A stretch of DNA of 64,000 nucleotides from Parastagonospora avenae f. sp. tritici 18332-5 (lineage: Eukaryota > Ascomycota > Dothideomycetes > Pleosporales > Phaeosphaeriaceae), in the NCBI GenBank assembly GCA_022559985.1, contig JAFJTR010000003.1, positions 558,001 through 622,000 of the forward strand, given 5' to 3'. The notes under the pieces are model-generated. The model saw only the letters and a list, made by a program, of their open reading frames with translations. It ran no database searches and had not been told where the DNA came from. Numbering within the stretch: position 1 is the stretch's first letter; each line of letters begins with the position of its first letter. The position numbers and the translations under genes are program-made. Shown in pieces: positions 41,038 to 53,368 of the stretch.

Positions 41038-41686
41038 GTTCTACTCCAGTATATGAGCTCTATGGACATCCCGTACCGCAGCTGCCACTTTCTCCGATAC
41101 TTTTACTTATTCGTTAGGTGCCCACTGATTTGCGTTAGGAAGGCGGCGAAGCCACGGACGAGAATTTGCTCGTCGTTGCGAAATGGGGAGCCTTAGAATG
41201 GGAATGAGTTCAAGCTTGGGCTACGAGCTTTTGCATACAACTAGCTCTTTCACCATTGTTCATATCAGATACGACTACCAGTACGGCTCGATATTGCCAT
41301 CCACTGTCCAGCGAGACAACAAAGAAAAAAAACATGAGCCCGCTGTGATTGGAACACGGCCCTCACTCAGGCGAACAATTCAAGACGGTCGGGCTCCTGA
41401 CTCTATGGCCCGGGGTCGACCTGGTTTGGGGTTAACTTGGGCTGGCCGCAGTGGTACTGTTTTTGTCGAGGGCGTCTTACCACTGGACTGCGGGCTCTTG
41501 GTGTGCGTTATGATGGGGTGGTCGAGGGTGGTGGGATATGTATATTGACATCAATTTGTTGCATTTCTTGTTAAACATACCCTCACACTGCTATCTGGAA
41601 GACCCTTCTGGTGCTACGGTTCCCTCGCAAAGACGTGAGCAAACGATCGTGTACGTCACGACGCGAAGCCTCTCGCATAATCCCCA
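41038..41686. other. convergent intergenic region
   Basis: This 650 bp stretch lies between the acyltransferase gene and the broken ankyrin gene. It includes an A-rich run near 41322-41332. No gene or RNA is supported. Confidence 0.5.
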
Positions 41687-42661
41687 TTATTCCCTTTCCA
41701 CTGAAGATGCAAGAGCTTCCAGTATACTCAAATCATCCATCGTATTCGCCATGTCCTTCGCACTCCATCCCTTCGAATCGGCGATACTGGCATCTGCGCC
41801 ATGTTTAACCAGCCAAGCGGTAGCTTCGATCTGTCGATCGAGTACGCTACAATGCAATGGCGTCCCGTGGCTCCATTTCGGTCTACGATTGTCCGTCACA
41901 TCGCTCCTTATACCATGCTCTTTCTTGACCCCGGTTCTGGAGCGTGCTGAATAATTTAGGTTTGTCCATAGCTGCTCGTTGACATTTACTCCATGACACA
42001 GGAGTAATTCCATGACGTCGATTCAACCCGTCTCCGCGGCTTTGTGCATCGCGCCCGATTGTTCGATTTGTGCGCCGTGCTGGATGAGAAGTTCAACGAC
42101 ATCTAGTGTTGATCGATGAACAGCATTTTGGAGGCAGGTACCTGGGTCGTCGAAGTCTGGGCCTTGTCGCTGGTTTGGGTTGGCACCATTTTCCAGGAGG
42201 AATCGTACAAGAGCAGCGCGATCCGCGGTATAACGAGGTGCGTTTCTGGTACCAGAAACTGTCTGGCCGAGTGGAGTACCAATATGGCCCATCCTCATGT
42301 TGAAAAAGTCAGGGTCGACAGTGTGCAGCTCTCTGAAGACGGAAACACTGTCGCTACTCGAGATGGCCGCGCAGATGCTGTCGCGACGGATGAGAGTTTT
42401 GTAGGGAACACCATGGGTATACGCGAATAGGAGTAAACAATTGATAATATCGCTCGAGCCAGCACTAGCAGCTTTGTTGAACATTAATCGAAGACTGGGG
42501 ATTGGACGTGCGAACTGTAGTTCCTCATCTTCGATGCGCTCTTCTGTCTCCAGGGCCTTTGCGATATACGCAGGTTTCTGAAGTAGTGTTTGCACAGATG
42601 TAACATCGCCAGCGGCACATGCTTCGAACAGACGATGTGCTAAGATGCCGTCTTCTGCCAT
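41687..42661 (-). pseudogene. ankyrin-repeat gene with one in-frame stop codon
   Basis: The frame from the ATG at 42661 runs through ankyrin-like repeats (LFEACAAGDVTSVQTLL; AALVRFLLENGANPNQR; AVHRSTLDVVELLIQHGAQI; MHKAAETG). A TGA at 42023-42025 then interrupts a repeat. The same frame continues after it with IDVMELLLCHGVNVN, and later GTPLHCSVLDRQIEATAWLVKHGADASIAD, to a natural stop at 41687. Reading the stop position as an Arg codon would give the expected ankyrin consensus; the change fits a single C-to-T transition (CGA to TGA). Without it the protein would have 324 residues; with it, 212. It could be a true pseudogene, a truncated allele still expressed, or a sequencing error. Function is unknown. 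Confidence 0.75.
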
Positions 42662-43438
42662 GTTATTGTAGTGAGGGGTGTGAATTGAAAAGCGTAGGAT
42701 ATAGAGGTTCTGTCGATGGGTTGATATCGGGACTGATTGAGTGGAAGGCTGCCTTGCTCTATAAGAAGCGGAGGTCGCCTGGTCGAAAATGACGTAGTTA
42801 GGTAAACATATATTTGGCAGGCTGCTACCAAGGCCACATAGCCTGAGAGAAAGTGGTACCAAAGCACATCGGTTTCGGATGGTTAGATCTCATCAAGAAT
42901 ACATAGACGTAACGGAAGGTTAGATCTAGACAATCCAATACCTTGATTTGTTAAGTTCAATCAAGCGAATCAAAGCTTACCTTGGTATTTGCTAGACGCC
43001 CGATGATCTCACTGTGATCAATGCCATACATCAAGCTTTAACACCACCAGCTAATTGGAGACCTCGCGATTGATACTGCGGAGAGTGGAGTGTTGGAAGC
43101 TTGACTTGGTTTGCTCGTTGTCCGCAGCCTAGGTACCGACTACATTGCTTGAATAGCTGTGCGGACTGGAGGCCTTGTTCGTAGGATCGTGTTGTGACCT
43201 ATGACAAAACAGGAAGACTGGCGACTCACGTTAGCTACACAGCACTGAAGGCACGGGTAGAAAGGCGGAAAGACCTCATCGCGGGCTTGTCAATGTAACC
43301 GACGAGCGCAGTATTCCTTCTACATTTCTTCTTCATTGTGCGGAACTATCACAATGAAATTGTGAATAGAGTACTTGCGGATAGAGAATATTGTGGTTTA
43401 GCCACTGTGCAACTCATCATGATGTTATTCTACCTCAC
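42662..43438. other. 780 bp intergenic region
   Basis: No gene is supported. A short direct repeat, ggttagatct, occurs near 42877-42886 and 42919-42928. The region precedes the ankyrin gene and follows the dehydrogenase 3' end. Confidence 0.5.
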
Positions 43439-44387
43439 CTAACTACCTAATGCAAGAACTTTCGCCAAGACTGCGTCGTCGCTGGGTGCATCGCCCTTGA
43501 TACTCTCATACGCCGGTGCGAGCACAGCTTTCTCGATCTCTTTGAACTTGCCGTCACACACGAAGATGAGGTCTCCATGTCTGGCTTTGGTGGCCATCAG
43601 ATATGCGACTGCACGAGCGACCACATCTGTCGACTGACAGTCCTGAGACACTGCTGCAAGTAGAGTCTTGAGATCAGGAAGTACTTGTGTTGCCGTCCAT
43701 GAGGGCGCAAGAGTGTTGACCCGGATGGGAAGTCCGGCGACTTCCACGAGGCGTGCAAAGCTGCGGCCAAATCCGATCACACCAGCCTTAGCCGTCGCTA
43801 TTAAAGTTAGTGTGACTCGCTCATACAAATACATGATCTGTCACTCACAGTAATCGACAGCTCGCACAGGGTGTAAGCCCGTGCTGGAACCCATGATCAC
43901 GATGGATCCGCCGTCGGGCTGGCTCTTCATGTAATGTGCGCCAAGAGTTACGGTATTGACGACACTGCTGAAGTTGATGTCCAAGGTGTCCTTGTTGGGC
44001 TCTTGTAGATCTCCGTTCGCATCTTCAGCAAGGTTCAGGTAGTCTGCGCGTGGTCCGATCCCGGCATTTGCGAAGACGTAGTCAACTCTTCCATGCTTCT
44101 CTTTGGCTGCTTTGAAAAGCTTCGTTAAGTCACTCCACTTCCGAACATCCGCTGACACGAACAGGAAGTCACCTGTGGCTGGAGGTTCCTGGATGTCGGC
44201 ACTGACAACCAGTGCACCAAGCGAGATCAACAGTTCGACGGTGGCCAATCCAATACCAGAAGATCCACCTGATATGATGTCAGTGGAAAAGTGAATTCTC
44301 TGTCGCATGCCATATCGTACCTGTGATGATGGCGACCTTGCCCTTGAAGCCAGTTAGATCTTCGTCTTTGATCTGGAAGTCGGTCAT
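43439..44387 (-). CDS. short-chain dehydrogenase/reductase
   Basis: Three exons, 44321-44387, 43849-44268 and 43439-43797, give 281 residues; introns are 52 and 51 bp. The first splice restores the dinucleotide motif ITGGSSGIGLA, the second restores the catalytic YSTAK. Other motifs are SADIQEP (an Asp after beta-2 that favours NAD), FANAGIGP in place of NNAG, and the Ser in IVIMGSSTG. Layout resembles fungal SDRs related to 15-hydroxyprostaglandin dehydrogenase. Cofactor preference is inferred from one residue; substrate unknown. Its left neighbour is the broken ankyrin gene; its right flank is a 1 kb gap. Confidence 0.88.
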
Positions 44388-45406
44388 TTTGAAGACGTTG
44401 TAAGTTGAGGTGATTGTGTCGAAGATCGAACGATGTCAGATGTCGAGAGGTCTGATGCAATGCATAGAATCGGCCTCCTGAGCCCTACTACATATGGCCG
44501 TGAGTCTCATTGGGAAGAACTAGCGTCGTGATTTGGCCACTTTTCAGAAGCTGCACGGGTGCTGCAATGATCTGTGGGAAACGGTGTGGTTAGACGCGGC
44601 AGGAAACGTTTCGCCAATGCATGCACCCCAGTTCAATGGTCAGTCATTGATTGGTGACTACCGCTGAACAGGTACACGGAAAATTTAAGCCGGATCCTAT
44701 TCTTCTCGAACATTTGCCGATCGCGAGATTTGATTTTGTACTGAATATGTTCATGCTTTATGACTACGTTATACAAATCACAAGTATTAGGTGTCCACAT
44801 GGAAGCACATTTCGACTGTGCAGGTGTCTGAGCGCAATTCCTGTTTGAGTCTCCACAGCCGCACCTGACAAGGGCCGTGCCGCTCGAATAACATGATGGG
44901 TGACATTCAACCAACCATTGAGTCCGAAGCCTTGCCACAACGATTTGACGTATCGCGTGAGGTAGAGCAGCCACTTGATAGCGGATGAACTCTTCCTATC
45001 AGACCGGAAGAGCAGAAACACAATAAACCCAATCTCGGAACTGAATTGGCAGCACCCTCTCGAGCCCAAGATTAGTTGGCATGATGTTAATGTTGAGACA
45101 AGCTTGTTTTCGCGAAGAAGCGGGCCATGTGCTTATTCTGGACGCTCGTATGATGCACTCCTAATCCTATAGGCGGCCCGTTTGTGGATCGCGCTGGGGT
45201 TTTGCCATCCTTCACCACGGTAGGGATCAGTTTCAGTCAGCGTCAAAATTCGGACAAGATTTGCGTTACGATCCTGAATGATGGAGAGATTTTGGAGGTT
45301 AGACGCTCGTATTTGAACGTGTCGAGCTGCCAGCTTCCGTCTTATTACGGCATCGAGCTCCCGACTTTCTACGTCCAAACATTCCTCAATACATTGAGCT
45401 CGAAGC
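44388..45406. other. 1 kb divergent intergenic region
   Basis: The stretch lies between divergent dehydrogenase and rhodopsin-fold genes and must contain both promoters. Short overlapping frames at 44633-45069 lack domains. No RNA gene or repeat is seen. Confidence 0.5.
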
Positions 45407-46778
45407 ATGGCTGATGAGGTAGCCACTATCGAAGTCGCGGGCGATGGAGTGGCGCTTTTTTATGGTGCGATCGTCTTGCTTGTCTTGAGCTGGATTGTGT
45501 TTTCCTTGCGGGTCACAGTGCGAGTCTGGAGGAAGGCATTCGGGCTTGACGATTATATCATGCTTGCTGGTATTGTAAGGCTGTCTTCTGCGAGGTAAAC
45601 AAGATGTAGACTGACGTGAAAATTCAGATTTTGTTCTCGGTCACGGCTGCGCTATGCATCGTTTGCTGCTCCTATGGCTCTGGACAGTTTGCTCGGAACG
45701 TTCCTCCATTGACGATGTCAAAAGGAATCAAGGTAAGCTCTGGTAACCTTAGAACTCACGTCAATCCGTAAAGCTAATTTCAAATAGCTTTTCTACATTG
45801 CGGAATACTTTTACGCCGTTAGCGCAGCGTTTATCAAGATCAGTGTTGCAGTGACCCTCCTGCGCATTGCTGTCGGCCGACCTGTGCTGAAGGGCGTGAT
45901 ATGGGGACTCATTGCTCTTACCATTGTTGCTGCCCTTGTATTTGTAATCGGCATTGCCAATATTTGTGAGTTGACCTGCACAAGCAGTAGACTACTACTG
46001 ACATCTACACAGGCCATCCAATCGAAACACTGTGGGGCATGGCCAACGGCAAGTGCAACCTGGAGCTGAACACAGATGTCAGCCTGTTCTTTTCCGCTAT
46101 CGAGATCCTCACCGACTTCAGCCTGTCACTGCTGCCTGCAGTCTTGCTCTGGAACGTTCAGATGGTAAGTGCTGATGAGACTCGATACACACGTCGTTCT
46201 CACATTGTTCTCGAAGAAAATACTGACTGTGAACAGAAAGGCAAAGTGAAGGGATCAGTAGCCGTTATGCTGGCCCTAGCCTCATTGTAAGCTTTCTACA
46301 TAATCACAGCGTCTCCCAGTTGGCTAAATTATGCTTTAGTGCCTCCTGTGCAACTATCGTCCGACTCAAGTTCCTCACACTGTATAGTGACCCTGGCGAG
46401 TTCATTTATGGTACTGGGAAGATCGGATTCTGGTCTTTGATTGAAGAAGGCATTGGCATCATCGCTGGCTCATTACCCGCACTTCGGCCCCTACTCAACC
46501 TTCGCATCAAGATCACCACAACCTCGAACAACACTCCAGCTGCATCGACCGCACATGTTTCTATATCTCGAGGCAAGCAGCCTTCGTCGCGCGCACCCAT
46601 CAAGATGGATACATTTCATACTCTGGGCGAAAACGATTTCGACCACAGCGACGGTGACAGCCAGAAGAATATCATAAAGGAGACAAGGTATACGGTGACA
46701 TCGACGCAATTGCAACCGAAACAAAGTTACGACATGGGCTGGGATGATAAGCGACCCGATCACATATCTCCTGTGTAG
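45407..46778 (+). CDS. fungal rhodopsin-fold integral membrane protein
   Basis: Six exons, 45407-45574, 45628-45732, 45788-45965, 46013-46164, 46237-46286 and 46340-46778, give 363 residues. All five introns (47-72 bp) have GT-AG ends and consistent phase. Seven hydrophobic helices cover residues about 15-275. Family landmarks are FGLDDYIMLAGI after helix 1, GIKLFYIAEYFYAVSAAFIKISVAVTLLRI, CHPIETLWG, DFSLSLLPAVLLWNVQMKGKVKGSV and EEGIGIIAGSLPALRPLL in helix 7. The tail is hydrophilic and lacks the GRxTP repeats of the other rhodopsin-fold protein at 8957-10661. Members are PTH11-like or SAT-type membrane proteins, mostly with unknown ligand; some are linked to surface sensing in plant pathogens. 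Role here unknown. Confidence 0.9.
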
Positions 46779-47400
46779 GCATGTACAATTCGCTCATGAT
46801 TCGATCATGACACCAGCTTCCCAAGTCGTACGCCTTCGAGGCTACGGTGTGCTCAAAAGAAAGTACAGGCGATCAGTAGGCCACGAGGATACAAGCAATG
46901 CCGTGAAAGAATATTATTTTGAAGTTTCCTGCAACTTCAGAGACGGGTACATGGCGATGCAAGGCATCACGCCTAGCAAAACTTCGTGATTGGTAAGTGC
47001 ACGACCTGGGGGTTTTGGTGGAATTAGAAGACGGCCGACTTAGACTTACAGAGCATCGAAGCTAATTATACTACATTACACCTCTTCTCATAAGTGTTTG
47101 TGATATCTTGACGGGCCTGCGGCTGCTGCAACCAAGCAGTAAGTGACTGGTACGATCACAAGATGTTGGTAGGCGCGACAAGGGAGAGCATTGTGGCTGA
47201 CCAAGCTTTGCCGAGGAAAGCTTGTCAAAGATAAGGGTGGAAGGAAAAGCTTGCAGCTAAGCGGCAAATGGCAGTCGACAAGGGCTCCATGACGCGGCGT
47301 CGATTGTGGGCCGGCCGATGAAAAAGCCATGAAATTTCCCTTTTCTTTTCGTGACTGAAGCGCTGGACTTTTTTTTTTCTTCATTCCAGAAACCATCACG
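46779..47400. other. 620 bp intergenic region
   Basis: The stretch separates two plus-strand genes. A long T run (about 47370-47379) stands 20 bp before the permease ATG, probably in its leader. No gene or RNA is supported. Confidence 0.5.
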
Positions 47401-48977
47401 ATGCCGAAAGAAAAAGTCGGAGACAAAGCGGCCAGCGTGTCAAGCGGCGGCATTGGCGACCTGTCCCGCAAACACGATGACAGTCTTCTGGGTAAGCTTC
47501 GCAACTTCGAAGCCACACTGGATGCGAAGCTTGGGATCGAATCAGATGCCATTACCAGGAAGTTGCCGGAGGATAAAGGCCATGTGCCATGGCATCAGCA
47601 GATGACCATGTTCTTTCTCTGGGCGTCTGGAACTATGAACACGTCGTGTTTTGCGACTGGTTTTCTAGGGCTGGAGTTTGGCTTGAGTAAGACGTTCCTG
47701 TGTGGCGTTCAAGCGAAGACGCTGATCACTGTGCTTTAGCGCTGCGCCAGTCCATCGTCATCACTATCTTCGCATCCATTCTTGGAGGAGCTGCCACCGG
47801 CTTCGCGGCAACGTTTGGGGCTCCAACAGGTCTTCGCCAGATTTCCGTGTCCCGATATGCATTTGGATGGTGGCCCAACAAAGTCATCGCCGCGCTCAAT
47901 ACCATCGTACAGATTGGTTGGGCAAGTGTAGCCTGCATCACCGGAGGCCTCGCCTTGACTGCCGTCGCTGATGGTCACATATCCCTCATTGTTGGCATCG
48001 TGATCCTCGCAGTGGTCGCAACACTCATCTCGTTCGTCGGATTGAAGGCCATCCTGATCTATGAGCGATATGCGTGGTTCATATTCTTCATCATATTCAT
48101 CATCTTCTTTGCGGAGACTGGAAGATATGCCAACAATAGCAGCGAGAGCGAGCTCAAGGGTGCCGATCACAGCGGTGCTGTTTTGAGTCTCATCGCTATC
48201 GTCTACGGCAGTTCAGCATCATGGCAGACTATGGCTTCCGACTACTACGTTCATTACCCCGTCAATGTCAACCGGTGGAAGGTCTTCCTCATGACAACCT
48301 TCGGAATCGCAATCCCGACGTCCATTGGAATGGTGGCTGGCTGTGTTGTCTCCTCCGGATTGCACAATCGACCGGACTGGCAAGACGTGTACGAGAACCA
48401 AGGACTCGGTTTCCTCATCCAGACTATGCTCTACCCGCGTGGTTTTGCTAAGCTGATTTTAACACTTCTCGTTCTCTCCGGAATCAACGTCAACGTTATC
48501 TCCATTTACAGCGCCGCGATCTCCTGCCAGCAATTCGCTCGACCTTTTGCTCGCATACCTCGCTTCATCTGGGTCTTCCTCTGCTTCGCGGCTATCCTGG
48601 GTTTGGCAATCGGTGGGCGTGAGCAATTGAGCGTTTATCTGCAGAACTTTCTCAGCTTGCTTGGCTACTGGTCAACGCAGTACTTCGTCGTCTTGTTCAG
48701 CGAGCATGTGATTTTCCGGCGTATGAATTTCGACAACTATGATCTCGAAGGCTGGAATGACCCCAGTCGCCTGCCGCTTGGGATTGCTGCCGGCGTAGCC
48801 TTCGCTATCGGCATTATTGCCTGGGTTATGGGTATGGTGGAGACCTGGTACGTTGGCCCGTTGGGCAAGCTCATTGGTTCATCAGGTGGTGACTTAGCTA
48901 ATGAGTTCACCCTTGTCGTTACTGCTTTTGTATATATCCCTTTGAGGTTTGTGGAGAAGAAGATGGTTGGACGATAA
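47401..48977 (+). CDS. NCS1-type purine/cytosine permease
   Basis: Two exons, 47401-47686 and 47740-48977, give 507 residues, the usual length. The 53 bp intron has a GTAAGA donor and TTTAG acceptor and lies in the first membrane region. A cytosolic N-terminus of about 65 residues is followed by about 12 membrane helices. Family motifs include WASGTMNTSCFATGFLGLEFGL in helix 1, SRYAFGWWPNKVIAALNTIVQIGWASV and SYDYY-like SDYYVHYPVN. This layout matches fungal Fcy2/FcyB-type carriers (Pfam Transp_cyt_pur), which import purines, cytosine or related compounds with protons across the plasma membrane. Precise substrate cannot be read. It converges with the P450 gene, with 196 bp between stops. Confidence 0.9.
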
Positions 48978-49173
48978 GATGTGTCTGGCCTCATACACTT
49001 TATCAATTTTCAGAGCACATGTATCATGAAGTGTTTACATATTTGGATTACATGAGTTTCCGCCGCACTAAACACCAACAACATCCGATGGACTATCAGT
49101 AAAAGAGCACTTGTCACCAGGGTTAGATTGTTACACGCACTCCATCTCTCGCTGAAGAAGATAGTACCTCCCA

Positions 49174-50866
49174 TCATTCTCCCCAGTTAAGCGGCTGCAG
49201 CTTAAGCCTCATGCCGTTCAAGGGCTTGCTCGTGATCGTTCCGGCAGCAACAACTTTCTCATCCGGATCAGCCATCTGAAAGTCAAAACTTCCGACCAGA
49301 GCTGCCAGAAGTGCTCGCAGCTCAGCCCTCGCGAAGCGTTCGCCGATGCAGGCGCGAGGACCGTGAAGGAACGTGAGGAATGCATAATTACTATCAGCAC
49401 CGCCATTCATGGTCGCGCGCCCATTCTCATCTATCCAGCGTTCAGGAACAAATTTTTCGGCGTCTGGGCCCCATAGTTTTGGACTGCGGTTGATGGCCCA
49501 CGGTGGAATAAATAAAACGGTGCCTTTAGGGATGTATTGGCCGGCGATGTTTGTGTCTCGTACTGCATAGCGCGCCGTAATGGGAACAGTAGGGTACACT
49601 CGGAGTACTTCGTTGCAGACCGCATTAAGGTAGGGCATGCCTTCGAGCAAGCCTGCAACATCCATGGCCGGGTCAGACAGAGCTTGCGGATCCGGAATGT
49701 TCTGGTATATTTCGTTCCGCAATTTCGTCTTGACCTCTGGATGCGTCGACAAAAGATATCCGGACCAGGTCAAGGCGGACGAAGTTGTCTCGTGACCAGC
49801 CGCCAGGAAGGTCAACAGCTGATCAACCAGGTTGCTGTCGGAAAAGTTGTTGCTTCGTAGCATAATAGAAAGTATATCGAGACTTTCTTTGCTCTCAAGC
49901 TTCGCATTTGCCTTCTTTTGTCCCACAAACTCGGTGCAAGTTCGCTTCAACTCGGTGGTCATGAACTTTACCCGCCCATTCAGCTTCCAAGGGAGCATCT
50001 CAATCATCCAGACTGGGAAGAGCAGATGCAAGAGGAAGTAAATGCCCTTCTCGGTGCTAGGTTCTAGGAGTTCTTCATAGATCTTGATAAGCTCATCATC
50101 GCTGTTTCGCAGAGAGTTGATGTCGCGACCAAGTCCAGCTAATCCGATGATGTCGAGCGTCACCTGTGTCGCGTAATGTCCAATCTCAAGAACTTTGTCT
50201 TGTTCGTCCTGGATGGCTCTTCCCATCGCGTTACAGAACTCAATTGACTTGGACCAGAAGATGGGGTAGAGTTCCTTGATGTGCCGGAAGTGAAAGGCGG
50301 GCATGATATTCTTTCTGTGGTGCTTGTGCCTGTCCAGGGGTCAGCTTTTGCGTAATCGTTACATGCCTCGAGGGAACATACTCGTCGCCTTCAGTCATAA
50401 GCAGGCCATCGCCCAGGAACTTTCTCAAGAATGTTCGCACTGGAGGTGGCTTTTCCATGTCATATGACTTGTGGACAAGGATATCAGCCAGCGCTGCAGT
50501 ACTTGTCACAATGACCTTATTACTATGAAAGAAACCTCTGGTTAAGATCAAACCCTCGTTATCTATCTCCTTCATTATCTTGAGATGAGGCTCGCCAAGC
50601 GGTCGCTTGAATAGCGTAAACTCATGGCCAACAAGTGGTCGAAATCCGGGGGCTTGCGGCAGGTGTCGCAGCGGGTCAAGGAGGAAGGGGTATATAACGA
50701 GCTTGTCGAGGAAGATCAAGGAGAAGTGGCAGGTTATGAAGAGGGACAGGAGTTTTGTCAATGTGCCTGAGGCAAAGGTTTCTGGAAAAAGGTAAGAAGC
50801 AAGCACCGACACGACCAAGGCGGCCGTGGCAGCCATCGGGGTCGTGAGTCTCGTGGTGGCTGGCAT
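49174..50866 (-). CDS. cytochrome P450 monooxygenase
   Basis: Two exons, 50382-50866 and 49174-50329, give 546 residues; the intron is 52 bp with a GTATGT donor, and splicing yields EGDEHKHHRKNIMPAFHF, the conserved C-helix region. The N-terminus has two hydrophobic stretches for ER anchoring. Later motifs are FLAAGHETTSSALTW (I-helix oxygen-binding, about 336-350), the K-helix NEVLRVYPT in ExxR position, FVPERW and the heme loop FLHGPRACIG with Cys near residue 489. The fold is a class II P450 needing a separate reductase. Motif style is near the CYP4/CYP3-like fungal groups, but no family number is claimed. It could act in degradation or secondary metabolism. Substrate unknown. Confidence 0.93.
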
Positions 50867-52679
50867 GGCTGGAAAGAACTTTGGCGGTTCTGTGAAGTAA
50901 AAGAGGGGCCGCTATCTCATCCGTAACATCGTGAAGGACTGGGGCGTCTCATCTTCAAGTACTGCGATCTACCTGATGGCCATGACGTCGCCCTCAAGCC
51001 CTTGGCCTCGGCTCGCACGGTTGAAACACGCATGAGATTCGTCGTTTCGCTCTCTGGAATCCCCAAGAAGTTGAGGTTGCGAAGAAAAAGCACATGACGT
51101 CCAAATGGGGCAATGGGAGCGAGTCACAATCACCGTAATGTGGGGTAAGAAGCGAATCGACATGGAAGTTCCACAGGTGCCTGGTGTGCACATGCATCGT
51201 GTTGTGTTATCGATAACAGAAAGCCGAGGCACGCACTAGTGTGCTCTTCCAGGAACTTCCACAGCAAATCACAGAATTCAAATGATCACCAAAACTGGGC
51301 AGATTGTCGACAGGAGGACGAAAAAAGCCCGAATATTAGACCGAAGTTGCGGTCGCGTGGCTTAGAAGCTTAGGTTCACGCCAGCGCACCTTTGCCAGCA
51401 AGGGCTCGCCCAGTGCAGAGAAAGCAATTGCCGGCATCTATTCACACACGCTCATTGCACCTACAACTAGGTCTTATTAAGGTGGTTTTTGAACAGGCAA
51501 TACACATAGCCGCAGCTTGAGCTTCATTTTCACTACACATCAGCACGCGCGAAACAATGATCGCTCCCAGAAAGTTTTACATTTCTCAGTTATGGAGACA
51601 CTAACGTCATCCCCAAGTCTACTATCATGCACACGTGACTGAAATACAGGCCAACCTTCAGTCTACCTCTCGCAGACGAAAAGGATAAACTCTTTGAAAG
51701 ATGTGCTTAAAGTCGTACGAAGCTGAAAAAAGGTCCCACGTCTCATTCATCGGAACAAAACTGCATCCCTTCTCCTACACATTCCACTACGATCATCACA
51801 GCCTCTCTTCATCATGGCACTATCTTAGATATATCGCACATAAGCCCTCCAGGTCTCTAACCGCATTCAGCTCCTCTCGATGGCGACAACGATTCCGCCA
51901 AGAACACCAGCTTCCTAGCCTGTGCCACCGCAACAGCTGTCACTTGCTGCATGCCCGTCCGTCTCCAGTCTGAATCCTCCTCTTCCACCCAAAACAAAGA
52001 TTCAACTTCAGATCCGGCTCCGCATGCTTCTCCAGCCCTCCCTCAGCAGTTTCCCGCCGAAAAGAAGGCCGTCGCGACATGCATTCAAGCCACATATCAT
52101 CACAAGTCTAGCACGCGATCAGCAGAGAAACCTATCGCGCCGTCCAAAAACCTGTCGTCGCGACCAGCGTCCTCTAATGTCCCGTACACAGCATGTACAC
52201 ACGATACTAGGATTCTGAGACGAAACGAGGGTACTTTGGAGGGTAAGATGGCTTCCCCGTGATCTGACTGCGCCCGGTGACGAGGAAAAAGAGCATGGAG
52301 AAGAGGCGGTGGAGGGAGCCTCAAGATATGTGCTTTTCCCTTCGATGATGCCTAATATACTACAGCTGAGGGCACTTGAAGTAGGGAAGCCGGGGGTTTT
52401 GTATTGCACTGCGCTTCCTCCCCCACTTACTTAGTCAAGCGTACCCAAGAAATTTGGGGTGGGTTTGATGCATGGTTCGGCTCCCACTTCTCAGCGACAC
52501 ACCTTTCTGCTTTAAGCCCCCACCGCTGTGCAGCTTACTCCGACTCTGAAAGGTGTAAGAATAAATTTCATCAAGCAAGAGTCCCTTTTGATGGAGTACA
52601 CAACACACAATGTGTCTTTATATTCTTGTATTCTGGGGGCAGCAACCACACTAGTCTCTCACTTCACCCTTTTCTCCAT
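50867..52679. other. 1.8 kb intergenic region with possible small gene
   Basis: Two TGACGTC CRE-like sites lie near 50983-50989 and 51095-51101, on the promoter side of the P450 gene. Around 51845-51866 a CTAAC branch-like site and CAG acceptor-like site sit 5 bp apart, followed by a frame to 52262 with Ser/Thr/Lys-rich content (MPVRLQSESSSS...). No matching 5' exon could be set, so no gene is called. No RNA signature was found. Confidence 0.45.
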
Positions 52680-53368
52680 CTACTGATCATCCAACGTTTT
52701 CTTAATCGCCTCCCTCTTCTTCATTCTCTCGAGCCAATCCGCCACCACGGTATACTCCTTGACATCGGTCAACTGGCTCGCATAGTTCTGCCACGGCACA
52801 AACGACATGTCCGCAAACGAGTACTTGCCACCGACCAACCACGGCCCATCCGCGCCCTTGGGCTGGCTCTTGAGATGGTTCTCCAACACGCTCGTCACGC
52901 GCTGGATCTCCTTGTAGTACCGCTCCTTGGCGCTGTCGAGCTGCTCGGCGTGGAACTTGGTGAACCAGACGGCTTGGCCGTAGTATGGGCCCTGGCCGGT
53001 GACTGGTATGTACGTTAGCATGTGAATAATAGACAATTATGTGGAAACGTGCCTTGGAAGTACAGCCACTGCTTCGCGAGATACGCCTCCTTGCTGCCGG
53101 CAGGGAAGCTGACTTTGTTGTCCTTGTCGTACTTCTCCACCAGGTACTCGATGATGGCGCCGGATTCCCAGAGCGTGAGGTCTGTGTTGGGATCGACGAT
53201 GGCGGGCATGCGGCCGTTGGGGTTGAGCTTGGTGAACTCGGGGCCCTTGACGTCGGAGAATTGCACGTCGTGGAGGTTGTACGGGATGCCCAGTTCCTCC
53301 GCGATCATGCGGACCTTGGGAGGGTTAGGGCCGTGCTTGCCGTGGATCTCGATGGGCTTGATAGACAT
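52680..53368 (-). CDS. glutathione S-transferase, Ure2p-like
   Basis: Two exons, 53053-53368 and 52680-53002, give 212 residues. The 50 bp intron starts with GC rather than GT (AAG|GCACGT) and ends ATACCAG; only this join keeps the frame and gives the family sequence WLYFQVTGQGPYYGQAVWF. The N-terminal thioredoxin fold has PPKVRMIAEELGIPY, LNPNGRMPAIVD with the cis-Pro, and LWESGAIIEYL, which contacts glutathione. The C-terminal helical domain ends in PWLVGGKYSFADMSFVPW and a DWLERMKKREAIKKTL helix. Such enzymes conjugate glutathione to electrophiles or reduce peroxides in the cytosol. The yeast nitrogen regulator Ure2 has the same fold, but its prion-like N-terminus is missing here, so detoxification is likelier. 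Confidence 0.9.
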
